From NCBI RefSeq assembly GCF_023554555.1, contig NZ_JAMJWC010000002.1, forward strand, positions 372,001-436,000: a stretch of 64,000 nucleotides of DNA, in the 5' to 3' direction. The notes beneath the pieces are model-generated. The model saw only the letters and a list, made by a program, of their open reading frames with translations. It had not been told where the DNA came from and made no database searches. This DNA is from Sphingobacterium sp. lm-10 (GTDB lineage Bacteria > Bacteroidota > Bacteroidia > Sphingobacteriales > Sphingobacteriaceae). The translations under genes and the position numbers were made by a program. Shown here one piece after another: positions 35,536 to 43,898 of this stretch; the first letter of the stretch is position 1, and every line of letters starts with the position of its first letter.

Positions 35536-36012
35536 ATGGAAAATAACAATCCCTCCGATTACAATCCTGGCCCACGCATTGGCATTACCTTCTCCACATT
35601 CGACTTGTTGCATGCCGGGCATATCATGATGTTGGCAGAAGCCAAACGACAATGTGATTACCTGATCTGCGGTTTACAGATGGACCCTACGTTAGACCGG
35701 CCGGAGAAGAATGCGCCTACACAAACTGTAGTAGAGCGATACATACAACTTCGAGGGTGCCAATATGTAGATGAAATTGTCCCCTATTCTACAGAGCAAG
35801 ATTTGGAAGATATCTTACGATCCTTTAAGTTAGATGTGCGTATTGTGGGGGATGAATACCAGGAGAAAAACTTTACAGGAAGAGAATACTGCGAACAGAA
35901 GGGCATTGAGCTTTATTACAATAGCAGAGATCATCGGTTTTCCAGCTCTGGTTTGCGGAGGATTGTTGCCGAAAAAGAGGCACAGAAGATGGAACGAGAA
36001 ATGAACCCGTAA
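35536..36012 (+). CDS. Cytidylyltransferase-like protein, copy 1
   Basis: A 158-residue nucleotidyltransferase of the HxGH family (adenylyl/cytidylyltransferase, TagD-like). It has FSTFDLLHAGHIMMLAEAKR with the HAGH catalytic motif, and the second signature HRFSSSGLRRI near the C-terminus. It is about 94 percent identical in protein to the gene at 37522-37986. The frame opens at 35380, but the paralogue and the M-E-N start support the ATG at 35536. Substrate could be glycerol-3-phosphate (CDP-glycerol) or another phosphorylated alcohol; FAD synthetase-type use is possible. It opens the large plus-strand polysaccharide locus. Confidence 0.8.
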   Translation: MENNNPSDYNPGPRIGITFSTFDLLHAGHIMMLAEAKRQCDYLICGLQMDPTLDRPEKNAPTQTVVERYIQLRGCQYVDEIVPYSTEQDLEDILRSFKLDVRIVGDEYQEKNFTGREYCEQKGIELYYNSRDHRFSSSGLRRIVAEKEAQKMEREMNP

Positions 36013-36081
36013 TAGAATAAGGATCACATTACGGATTTTCAATTTTCTGAATTATCAGACTATTTAGTACTTTCGTGGAGA

Positions 36082-37374
36082 ATGAAGAAGATAGCCGTTA
36101 TCGGACAAGGATACGTCGGGTTGCCCCTGGCATTGGCGTTTGCTTCCCACACGCAAGTAGTAGGGTTTGATATTGATGAAGCGCGCGTTAGCGAACTGAA
36201 CCAGGAGATCGATCGTACTAAAGAAGCAAATCCTGAGATGCTACGATCAGCGCTTCAACTTATTGTGGATACAGAAGGGCAAAAGGGCTATACAGCATCC
36301 TTTGCAGTGGAAGATCTTCGCGGTTGCTCTATCTACATTGTCACCGTTCCTACGCCAATCGATGAATTCAATGCGCCTGATCTAAGACCTTTGCGTCATG
36401 CAACGCGCATGATAGGAAAGGTGTTGAAAAAAGGCGACATCGTAATCTACGAATCCACGGTGTACCCAGGCTGTACAGAAGAGGACTGCGTGCCGATTCT
36501 AGAGCGGGAATCTGGATTGATATTTAACGAAGATTTTTTTGCAGGATATTCTCCAGAACGGATCAATCCTGGGGACAAGGTAAACACGTTGACTACCATA
36601 AAAAAAGTCACCTCTGGATCTACTTCGGCTATAGCGGAAGAGATAGATCAGTTGTATCGAATCATTATTCACGCGGGTACGCACAAAGCTCCTAGCATTA
36701 AGGTGGCGGAGGCTTCCAAAGCAATTGAAAATGCGCAACGTGATGTGAATATTTCTTTTGTCAATGAACTCGCTTTAATCTTTGATCGGGTGGGTATTGA
36801 TACACAAGATGTATTAGCTGCCGCTGGGACGAAGTTTAATTTTCTTCCCTACAAACCTGGCTTGGTTGGTGGGCACTGTATCTCGGTAGATCCCTATTAT
36901 TTAGCACATAAAGCGGTTCAGTTGGGCTATCATCCAAATGTTATTCTCTCTGGTAGACGGGTTAATGACTCTGTCGCAGAATTCATTGCCTCCAAAGTGG
37001 TAAAGCTAATGATCAGAAAGGATATCGCTGTTAAGGGTGCGAATGCTTTAATACTCGGTGTCACTTTTAAAGAAAATTGTCCAGATATCCGCAATACCAA
37101 GGTGAAGGATCTTCATGCCGCGTTAGAGGACTATGGGGTGAAAGCAGATATTGTAGATCCTTGGGCGAGTGTTGCAGAGGTGCAGCATGAGTATGGGTTG
37201 AGGTTGAAATCAATAGATGAGGCACTACAGTTTGGAGGTTATGACGCCATTATATTGGCGGTTGCACATCAAGAGTTTTTGAGGTTGGATTTGACTGGAT
37301 TTTGTAAAGAGCGCGTCGTTGTTTTTGATATTAAGGGCGTTATCGCTCGCGAAGTCGTCGACGCGAGGCTATAA
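36082..37374 (+). CDS. Nucleotide-sugar dehydrogenase, UDP-HexNAc type (WbpO/TviB-like)
   Basis: NAD-dependent four-electron dehydrogenase of the UDP-glucose/UDP-HexNAc family, giving a uronic acid. The 430-residue product shows IAVIGQGYVGLPLALAFA (4-21), TVPTPIDEFNAPDL, ESTVYPGCTEE, FFAGYSPERINPGD and the catalytic Cys266 in GLVGGHCISVDPYYLAHKA. The YSPERINPGD and VGGHCIxVDPYYL forms fit the WbpO/TviB/WecC group (UDP-GlcNAc/GalNAc/ManNAc dehydrogenase) rather than the true UDP-glucose dehydrogenase, which is encoded at 60454. Precise substrate is uncertain. It sits between the two copies of the cytidylyltransferase-like gene. Confidence 0.88.
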   Translation: MKKIAVIGQGYVGLPLALAFASHTQVVGFDIDEARVSELNQEIDRTKEANPEMLRSALQLIVDTEGQKGYTASFAVEDLRGCSIYIVTVPTPIDEFNAPDLRPLRHATRMIGKVLKKGDIVIYESTVYPGCTEEDCVPILERESGLIFNEDFFAGYSPERINPGDKVNTLTTIKKVTSGSTSAIAEEIDQLYRIIIHAGTHKAPSIKVAEASKAIENAQRDVNISFVNELALIFDRVGIDTQDVLAAAGTKFNFLPYKPGLVGGHCISVDPYYLAHKAVQLGYHPNVILSGRRVNDSVAEFIASKVVKLMIRKDIAVKGANALILGVTFKENCPDIRNTKVKDLHAALEDYGVKADIVDPWASVAEVQHEYGLRLKSIDEALQFGGYDAIILAVAHQEFLRLDLTGFCKERVVVFDIKGVIAREVVDARL

Positions 37375-37521
37375 TTGGGGTTTCTAGATAGCCGGTGGCA
37401 TATTTTTTGATGTAAAGGCGCAGTGCGAATGTGACTATTCATCCACTTTCTTAACATTCATATGAAAGGCTCACTAAAAAATTAATAGTTTAACTAAGCG
37501 AAATTATACGTACAATACACT

Positions 37522-37986
37522 ATGGAAAAAAATAAGAATAAAGATTACAATCCTGGGCCACGAGTCGGCATTACCTTTTCTACTTTCGACTTATTGCACG
37601 CTGGGCATATCATGATGTTGGCTGAAGCTAAAAGGCAGTGCGACTATTTGATCTGCGGTTTGCAGATGGATCCAACACTGGATCGCCCCGAAAAGAATGC
37701 GCCTACACAAACAGTCGTAGAACGGTACATACAATTAAGAGGATGTGAGTATGTAGATGAAATAGTGCCTTATTCGACTGAGCAGGATTTGGAAGATATC
37801 TTGAAATCATTTAAGCTGGATGTGCGTATTGTGGGAGATGAATATGCAGAGAAAAATTTCACCGGTCGTGAATATTGTGAACAAAAAGGCATCGAGCTGT
37901 ATTTCAATAGCCGCGATCACCGATTCTCTAGTTCTGGATTAAGAAGAATTGTTGCTGAAAGAGAAGCAGCTAAAAATAATAAATAA
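37522..37986 (+). CDS. Cytidylyltransferase-like protein, copy 2
   Basis: A 154-residue HxGH-family nucleotidyltransferase nearly identical to the product of 35536-36012: the same STFDLLHAGHIMMLAEAKRQ and RFSSSGLRRIVAE motifs, with few substitutions (Gln to Glu, Arg to Lys, Gln to Ala). DNA identity by eye is only about 85 percent, so most changes are synonymous and both copies appear to be under selection. It precedes rfbB by 33 bases and is probably in its operon. The reaction (CDP- or ADP-activation of a small phosphate ester) is inferred from the family. Confidence 0.82.
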   Translation: MEKNKNKDYNPGPRVGITFSTFDLLHAGHIMMLAEAKRQCDYLICGLQMDPTLDRPEKNAPTQTVVERYIQLRGCEYVDEIVPYSTEQDLEDILKSFKLDVRIVGDEYAEKNFTGREYCEQKGIELYFNSRDHRFSSSGLRRIVAEREAAKNNK

Positions 37987-38019
37987 ACCTTGCTATCATA
38001 ATTTTATCTAACAATCGAT

Positions 38020-39069
38020 ATGAATAAAACAATATTGATTACCGGCGGAGCCGGATTTATCGGTTCCCACGTGGTAAGAGAGTTTGTCAATAAATACCTC
38101 GACTATCATATCGTAAACTTAGATGCACTGACGTATGCAGGTAATTTGGAGAACCTGAAAGATATTCAGGGCAAACCCAACTACACCTTTGTTAAAGCGG
38201 ACATTACGGATGCTAATCATATTCTTGAGGTATTTAAAGAATATCAACCAGATGGTATTATTCATTTGGCGGCTGAGTCGCATGTTGATCGTTCGATCGC
38301 AGATCCGTCGGCTTTCGTCATGACAAACGTCATTGGTACCGTCAACCTATTGAATGCCGCACGTGAGGTTTGGAAAGATAATTTTGAAGGAAAACGTTTT
38401 CATCATGTGTCTACTGATGAGGTTTTTGGCGCTTTGGGTAGTACGGGATTATTTACAGAAGACACTAAATATGATCCGCACTCCCCATATTCAGCTTCTA
38501 AAGCGGCTTCAGATCATTTCGTTCGTGCCTATCATGATACCTACGGTTTGCCAATTATATTGACGAACTGCTCTAATAACTACGGGCCCAATCATTTTCC
38601 AGAGAAATTGATTCCGTTATGTATTCACAATATTCTAAATAATAAGCCGTTACCTATCTATGGTGATGGTAAGTACACACGTGATTGGTTATTCGTGATC
38701 GACCATGCTAAGGCTATCGACTTGGTGTATCACAAAGGCAAAAATGGTGATTCCTACAATGTAGGTGGCTTCAACGAATGGCAGAACATTGATTTGGTCA
38801 AGGAACTTTGTGCGCAAATGGATGAAAAGCTTCGCAGAACAAAAGGCACATCAGAAAACCTAATTATGTATGTAAAAGATAGGCCAGGCCATGATTTGCG
38901 TTACGCCATAGATGCATCTAAAATAAATAAGGAGTTAGGCTATGTGCCATCCGTTACTTTTCAACAAGGACTTTCTTTAACAATCGATTGGTTCTTAAAC
39001 AATGAAGAGTGGTTACGTAATGTAACTTCTGGTGACTACCAAAAGTATTATAAGGATCAATATTCCTAA
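38020..39069 (+). CDS. rfbB: dTDP-glucose 4,6-dehydratase
   Basis: Second step of dTDP-L-rhamnose synthesis: dTDP-glucose to dTDP-4-keto-6-deoxyglucose. The 349-residue product has TGGAGFIGSHVV (8-19), HLAAESHVDRSI, STDEVFGALG (with the Asp/Glu acid-base pair) and the catalytic YSASKAASDHFVRAYH, plus TNCSNNYGPNHFPEKLIP. It is separated from rfbC-rfbD-rfbA (58.1-60.4 kb) by about 19 kb of glycan genes. Its product is also the substrate of the WxcM/FdtA-like protein at the window's end. Confidence 0.95.
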   Translation: MNKTILITGGAGFIGSHVVREFVNKYLDYHIVNLDALTYAGNLENLKDIQGKPNYTFVKADITDANHILEVFKEYQPDGIIHLAAESHVDRSIADPSAFVMTNVIGTVNLLNAAREVWKDNFEGKRFHHVSTDEVFGALGSTGLFTEDTKYDPHSPYSASKAASDHFVRAYHDTYGLPIILTNCSNNYGPNHFPEKLIPLCIHNILNNKPLPIYGDGKYTRDWLFVIDHAKAIDLVYHKGKNGDSYNVGGFNEWQNIDLVKELCAQMDEKLRRTKGTSENLIMYVKDRPGHDLRYAIDASKINKELGYVPSVTFQQGLSLTIDWFLNNEEWLRNVTSGDYQKYYKDQYS

Positions 39070-39137
39070 GTGGAACTACATTATAGGGAGGTCATCGAGT
39101 CAAGGTAAATTGTAACGATCGACAAACAAATTTGGAC

Positions 39138-40016
39138 ATGAGGCACGCTATTTTAATAACCGCTTACAAAGACGTAGAATCGATAGTGGATCTCATTGAA
39201 ACTATGGGTAGTTGTTTTAATTATTACATTCATTTTGACAGAAAAAGTCGGATAAACTTTGAGAAATTAGCTGACCTACCTAACGTATTCATTACTGCTG
39301 AATTAGAAGTAAACTGGGGTGGTGTAAACCACTTTTATGTAATTTTGGGTTTAATCGAGGAGGCCTTAAAAAATGAGGATAACGATTTTTTCCACCTAAT
39401 TACTGGAGAAGACTTCCCCATTAAGACGACACAATATATTTTGAAGTTAGATAGATCAAAATCTTTTATTAAATCCACCTCTTTTCCATTTTATAACTGG
39501 GATTCTAGCGGGGGGCATGATAGATATCGAAGGTATCATTTTTATGACTTCTTTAATGCAAAAACTAAATTTGGAGCTCGACTGATCTACGCTTTAACGC
39601 TTCTTCAAAAAATATTTCACATAAAACGCAAGGATTTTTCAGTTAAAAAAAAGTTTGGCGGTTCAACCTACTGGAGTCTTAATCGAGAGGTGTTAGGTTA
39701 TTTATTAAATCAATTGGATAGCGATAGACTTAAAAAGCTACGATATACTTTTTGTTCGGAAGAATTCGTGTTTCAGACTCTTCTGGAAGACTCTCCTTAT
39801 CAACACACTATTGTGAATGACAATCTAAGGTTTATTGACTGGAGTTCTAAAAGGGGCGGAGATCCGGCGTTCTTAGATGAAACAGATTTTGAGAAACTAA
39901 GGTTGTCTAACGCAATTTTTGCGAGAAAAATACGCAAAATACCAACTAGTCCATTATTGGGATTGTTGAAGAAACATCTGAAAATTGAAAGCCAGATGTC
40001 TGAAAATAATATATGA
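39138..40016 (+). CDS. GT14-type (core-2/I-branching) glycosyltransferase
   Basis: A 292-residue transferase of family GT14, relatives of beta-1,6-N-acetylglucosaminyltransferases and xylosyltransferases. Typical features: AILITAYKDVESIVDLIE, YYIHFDRKS, VNWGGVNHFYVILGLIEEAL, FFHLITGEDFPIKTTQYI and KFGGSTYWSLNREVLGYL, with TFCSEEFVFQTLLEDSPY containing the conserved Glu. The ATG at 39138 is preferred over a TTG two codons earlier. In this cluster it may add a branch residue such as GlcNAc or xylose; a UDP-xylose synthase is encoded at 17083. Donor not provable from sequence. Confidence 0.85.
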   Translation: MRHAILITAYKDVESIVDLIETMGSCFNYYIHFDRKSRINFEKLADLPNVFITAELEVNWGGVNHFYVILGLIEEALKNEDNDFFHLITGEDFPIKTTQYILKLDRSKSFIKSTSFPFYNWDSSGGHDRYRRYHFYDFFNAKTKFGARLIYALTLLQKIFHIKRKDFSVKKKFGGSTYWSLNREVLGYLLNQLDSDRLKKLRYTFCSEEFVFQTLLEDSPYQHTIVNDNLRFIDWSSKRGGDPAFLDETDFEKLRLSNAIFARKIRKIPTSPLLGLLKKHLKIESQMSENNI

Positions 40017-40093
40017 TGTCATTACGGTTTCGCGATACCCCTAATTAACATAATTATGCTTTTAGTCGATAGACACATGTCCCGCATTTTAAC

Positions 40094-40101
40094 TACATTT
40101 G
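40094..40101 (+). promoter_or_regulatory. Candidate -7 promoter element for the export operon
   Basis: TACATTTG fits the TAnnTTTG consensus and is followed by GC. The next gene starts 171 bases downstream, so the transcript would have a leader of about 165 bases (see findings). No clear -33 TTTG is seen. Confidence 0.4.
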
Positions 40102-40271
40102 CAAATCTGTAACTTATGAAACAGCGCGTGCGATGAGGTTGTTTTTATAAATTACCTATAAGAGATTGCAGTATCTGAGAGAGGAATGGGTATACAATTA
40201 TTTTAAACAGATATTAACTTTAAAGCGTGTAATCCTGTGTATTTTACTCAGATAAGCGGTTACTTTTTTAT

Positions 40272-42758
40272 ATGATGAAGAGATTCATACTTAATAGCAT
40301 AGCTATATTTATTCTTGTGTTAGGTGGTTTTATTAACCAATCTTTAGCGCAGGCAGTGGATTACAGTAAGGTCAAAGTAGAGGCGCTAAGTAATACACAA
40401 GTGTTACAATTAATGACTCGCGCAGAGGAGGAGGGGCTTTCACAAGATGAAATGTTTGCTAATCTGATTAATCAGGGAATGCCTGAGAGCGAGATTTCTA
40501 AGTTACGAACTCGTGTGGCAAGAATCAGGCGCGATCAGCTCGGCAAAGATCAGCTTACACTGATGGTTGATCCTTCTGAGGAAGGGCGTAAGGCAGACAA
40601 CTCTGGAGATCTATTAAATACATCTCGTGGAGAGCTTGTTGAGAATGAAGATACACCACCTATTTTCGGTTCATCTCTATTTAGAAATGGAAATATTCGA
40701 TTCGAACCTAATCTGAATATGGCTACTCCGGAAGACTACATAATAGGGGCGGGGGATCAATTATTAATTGATTTAACGGGAGATAATGAGGCTAGTTATC
40801 AACTGGCGGTTTCTCCAGAGGGGACTATTCGCGTGGAATATGTAGGTATTGTCTCGGTTAGAGGCTTGACTATTCAGGCTGCTCGCGCCAAACTTAGGAA
40901 TCAACTAGCACAAACTTATACATCGATACGAAGTGGTCGTACACAGGTCAATTTGAATCTAGGCAATATTCGAAGTATAAAAATAACATTAACTGGTTTT
41001 GTTACACAACCCGGAACATATACGCTGCCTTCCGTTGCGACTGTCTTCAATGCGCTCTATGCTGCTGGAGGGCCATCCGATAGAGGAACTTTCCGTAACA
41101 TTCAGGTCATTCGAAATAATAAAATTGTTGGTAGTATTGATGCTTACGATTTTTTGGTCAATGGGATTCAATCTGGAAATATTCGACTAGAAGATCAAGA
41201 TGTGATTCATATTCCCGTTTACAAAAATAGAGTAGAATTTCAAGGCTCGATTAATAGACCAGGATTTTATGAAGCAAAAGACGGGGAACGGTTTGCTGAC
41301 CTATTGGAATATACGGGCGGTTTTACGGCTGATGCCTACACCGCCAAAATACGAGTATTCTCTACGACCGACCGAGATCGTAGAATAAACGACATATATC
41401 AGGCCGATTTTTCGAGTTATCAACCAAAAAATGGCGATCAATATATCGTGGAAGAAATTTTGGATAGATACGAGAATCGTGTTCAAATGGAAGGCGCCGT
41501 ATTTAGGCCAGGATTTTATCAATTGGACGATGGACTTACGGTGAAGCAGCTCATCCAAAAAGCTGATGGTATTAAAGAGGATGCTTTTATGAGTAGAGCG
41601 TACATCAATAGACTCAATCCTGACAATACGCAACGCTTGATTTCTTTTGACCTAAAAGGCTTGTTAGATGGAACAATAGAGGACATATTGTTAAGACGCG
41701 AGGATAGGGTTATTATATCCTCCATTTTTGATCTTCGAGAAGAGTACAGTGTCAATATCGATGGCGAAGTTCGTAAACCTGGTAAATTCAGCTTTGCAGA
41801 AGACATGACGCTAGGCAATGTGATACATATGGCGGGAGGATTATCGGATGCCGCCAATATAGAAAGAATTGAAATCGCCCGTCGTATCCGTAAAAATGTC
41901 AATCAAAGGGATTCAGTTTTATCTGAACTATTGATAGTCAACTTTGATAATAAGGAAGAGGCGCTTCAGTCTGATTTTGAACTGAAACCTTTTGACATTA
42001 TCAATATTCGCACCAGCACCGGCTATCAGTATCAGAAGCAGATTCGTATAGAAGGAGAAGTTCTGTATCCGGGAGTTTATACGCTAATTTCACGGGAAGA
42101 AACTATATCGGATATCATCCAGAGAGCTGGTGGGGTTACCGATATAGCGTATTTAGAGGGATCTTCTTTGCAAAGGAAAATATCAGATTCTCGTATCGCA
42201 CTTGATAATAGCCAAAGCTCAGGTGATGCAGATTCTGCTATTAGCGAAGTCTTGGAAGATGACGCCATAACAAAGGAGAAAATTCTAGCCAGCACTCCAG
42301 GATCGGCGGCGCGAAATACACCATTAAATTTCAGCAGCTATGTGGGTATTGATTTGGATAAAATTATTTCTAAACCACACTCTAGACATGATTTATTGAT
42401 GGAAGATGGCGATATCATTATCGTGCCTAGACAGTTGCAGACAATTACTGTTCGTGGCGAGGTTTTGAATTCCAATCGTATTGTGTACCGAAAGGGTAGG
42501 CCTTTAACTTACTATATCAATCAAGCTGGGGGATTTACTAGTAGAGCCCACAAAAGCAAAACGTTTGTACAGTATGCGAATGGAGAAGTTAGATCAACAA
42601 TAAAGGGTTTAGGCAGAATTTACCCGGAAGTCACACCTGGAGCGGAAATTATTGTTCCACAAAAACCAGTCAAATCTCCTATGTCTGCGCAGGCCGTAGT
42701 CGGGCTATCATCTGCAGTTATCTCTACGCTGGCGATAATGTTGAGTCTTTTACGGTAA
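40272..42758 (+). CDS. Wza-like polysaccharide export protein with six SLBB repeats
   Basis: Outer-membrane polysaccharide export protein, 828 residues, much longer than E. coli Wza (379). Signal peptide about 1-26 (NQSLAQA). The Poly_export domain is near 152-230 (PEDYIIGAGDQLLIDLTGDN, PEGTIRVEYVGIVSVRGLT). Six SLBB-like repeats follow, with cores ITLTGFVTQPGTYTLP, VEFQGSINRPGFYEA, VQMEGAVFRPGFYQL, VNIDGEVRKPGKFSF, IRIEGEVLYPGVYTL and ITVRGEVLNSNRIVY. The C-terminus ends in a hydrophobic segment (about 805-825). It opens the export operon, directly followed by the Wzz-like gene. Confidence 0.93.
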   Translation: MMKRFILNSIAIFILVLGGFINQSLAQAVDYSKVKVEALSNTQVLQLMTRAEEEGLSQDEMFANLINQGMPESEISKLRTRVARIRRDQLGKDQLTLMVDPSEEGRKADNSGDLLNTSRGELVENEDTPPIFGSSLFRNGNIRFEPNLNMATPEDYIIGAGDQLLIDLTGDNEASYQLAVSPEGTIRVEYVGIVSVRGLTIQAARAKLRNQLAQTYTSIRSGRTQVNLNLGNIRSIKITLTGFVTQPGTYTLPSVATVFNALYAAGGPSDRGTFRNIQVIRNNKIVGSIDAYDFLVNGIQSGNIRLEDQDVIHIPVYKNRVEFQGSINRPGFYEAKDGERFADLLEYTGGFTADAYTAKIRVFSTTDRDRRINDIYQADFSSYQPKNGDQYIVEEILDRYENRVQMEGAVFRPGFYQLDDGLTVKQLIQKADGIKEDAFMSRAYINRLNPDNTQRLISFDLKGLLDGTIEDILLRREDRVIISSIFDLREEYSVNIDGEVRKPGKFSFAEDMTLGNVIHMAGGLSDAANIERIEIARRIRKNVNQRDSVLSELLIVNFDNKEEALQSDFELKPFDIINIRTSTGYQYQKQIRIEGEVLYPGVYTLISREETISDIIQRAGGVTDIAYLEGSSLQRKISDSRIALDNSQSSGDADSAISEVLEDDAITKEKILASTPGSAARNTPLNFSSYVGIDLDKIISKPHSRHDLLMEDGDIIIVPRQLQTITVRGEVLNSNRIVYRKGRPLTYYINQAGGFTSRAHKSKTFVQYANGEVRSTIKGLGRIYPEVTPGAEIIVPQKPVKSPMSAQAVVGLSSAVISTLAIMLSLLR

Positions 42759-42770
42759 TTAAGATTAGTT

Positions 42771-43832
42771 ATGGAAAAAAGTCAAGACGAAATAGCCCTT
42801 AAAGATCTATTTATCTACATTGGGAAAGGCGTTAAATATCTCCTTTCTAAATGGTATATCATCTTAGTATTTGCTTTGCTAGGATCGGCAGCTGGATATT
42901 ATTTAGCAAAATCCAAAGAGGTCCTTTACACCGGAACCACTACCTTTATTTTAGAAGGAAATAATGCAGGGAGTGCATCTGGACTAGCGGCATTAGGAGG
43001 AATGGCGGCGGGTGGTATTGGAGGAGCGGACGGGCTGTTTCAAGGGGAAAGCCTTTTCGAGCTTTATAAATCCCGATCTATATTGCGGAAGACATTAATG
43101 CGAAAAATAGATACCGTCGAGCTTTTTGTACAGAAATTCTACCAGATAAACAAGGACTTTCGTGAAAGTCTAGAAGAGCGTCCTGAGCTCGCCGCTAAAA
43201 TTACTGACACAGAGTTTTTTCTCGCTCCTGATAGTTTAGAATCCAGAACGCGAGATTCCATTCTTTTACGTGTTTGTGATAAGATAAGCGAAAGTTATAT
43301 CGAAGTAGATAAGTTGAATAAAAAGGCTAATTTAATCTATGTTACAGTATCGGCAGAAGATGAAGTGTTTGCCAAGCGCTTTAACGAAGAATTAGTAAAT
43401 AACGTAAATGAATTTTATCTGGAAACAAAGGGGGGGATTTCTAGAGAAAACATTGCCACGCTTCAATTGAAGGTTGACTCTGTTCGAAGGGCTATGTCTC
43501 GATCTATTTCCTCCTCTCAGAGCGTAACAGATTATACTCCAAACTTAAATCCTACACGTCAATCTCTTCGGAGTATTCCATTACAGGAGGCTCAATTATC
43601 TACGGAATCTAGTAGAGGTGTATTAGCGGAATTAACCCGGAATTTAGAGCAAGCTAAAATTGCTTTGAGTAAGGAGGCACCAATCATAAAAATTGTTGAC
43701 GAAGTGATGTTTCCGCTTCCTATAAATCGTGCTAGTATGATGCTTTTTTCTATTGGAGGAGCATTTTTAAGCGTGTTTTTGGTTACCCTAGTATTGTCTA
43801 CTATTAAGATTATTCGTCATATCCTTAAGTAG
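42771..43832 (+). CDS. Wzz-like polysaccharide chain-length protein
   Basis: Inner-membrane chain-length regulator of the Wzz/PCP family. The 353-residue product has two membrane segments (about 30-49 and 321-344) flanking a periplasmic domain with coiled-coil helices (about 205-305). A Gly/Ala-rich loop, ASGLAALGGMAAGGIGGADG (near 70-89), resembles that of Wzc-type proteins. There is no C-terminal tyrosine-kinase (BY-kinase) domain, and none is encoded next door. It would work with the Wza-like exporter and a Wzy polymerase to set chain length. Confidence 0.9.
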   Translation: MEKSQDEIALKDLFIYIGKGVKYLLSKWYIILVFALLGSAAGYYLAKSKEVLYTGTTTFILEGNNAGSASGLAALGGMAAGGIGGADGLFQGESLFELYKSRSILRKTLMRKIDTVELFVQKFYQINKDFRESLEERPELAAKITDTEFFLAPDSLESRTRDSILLRVCDKISESYIEVDKLNKKANLIYVTVSAEDEVFAKRFNEELVNNVNEFYLETKGGISRENIATLQLKVDSVRRAMSRSISSSQSVTDYTPNLNPTRQSLRSIPLQEAQLSTESSRGVLAELTRNLEQAKIALSKEAPIIKIVDEVMFPLPINRASMMLFSIGGAFLSVFLVTLVLSTIKIIRHILK

Positions 43833-43898
43833 ACTATACTCTGATTTTTTGTGCATATCGACTATTTATGATCTCACGTTTAAATATCATCAAAAATT

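Noticed and set aside
36004..36031. Inverted repeat after the first cytidylyltransferase-like gene
   Set aside because: Only a 7-base stem with a 14-base loop and no T-run; not convincing as terminator.
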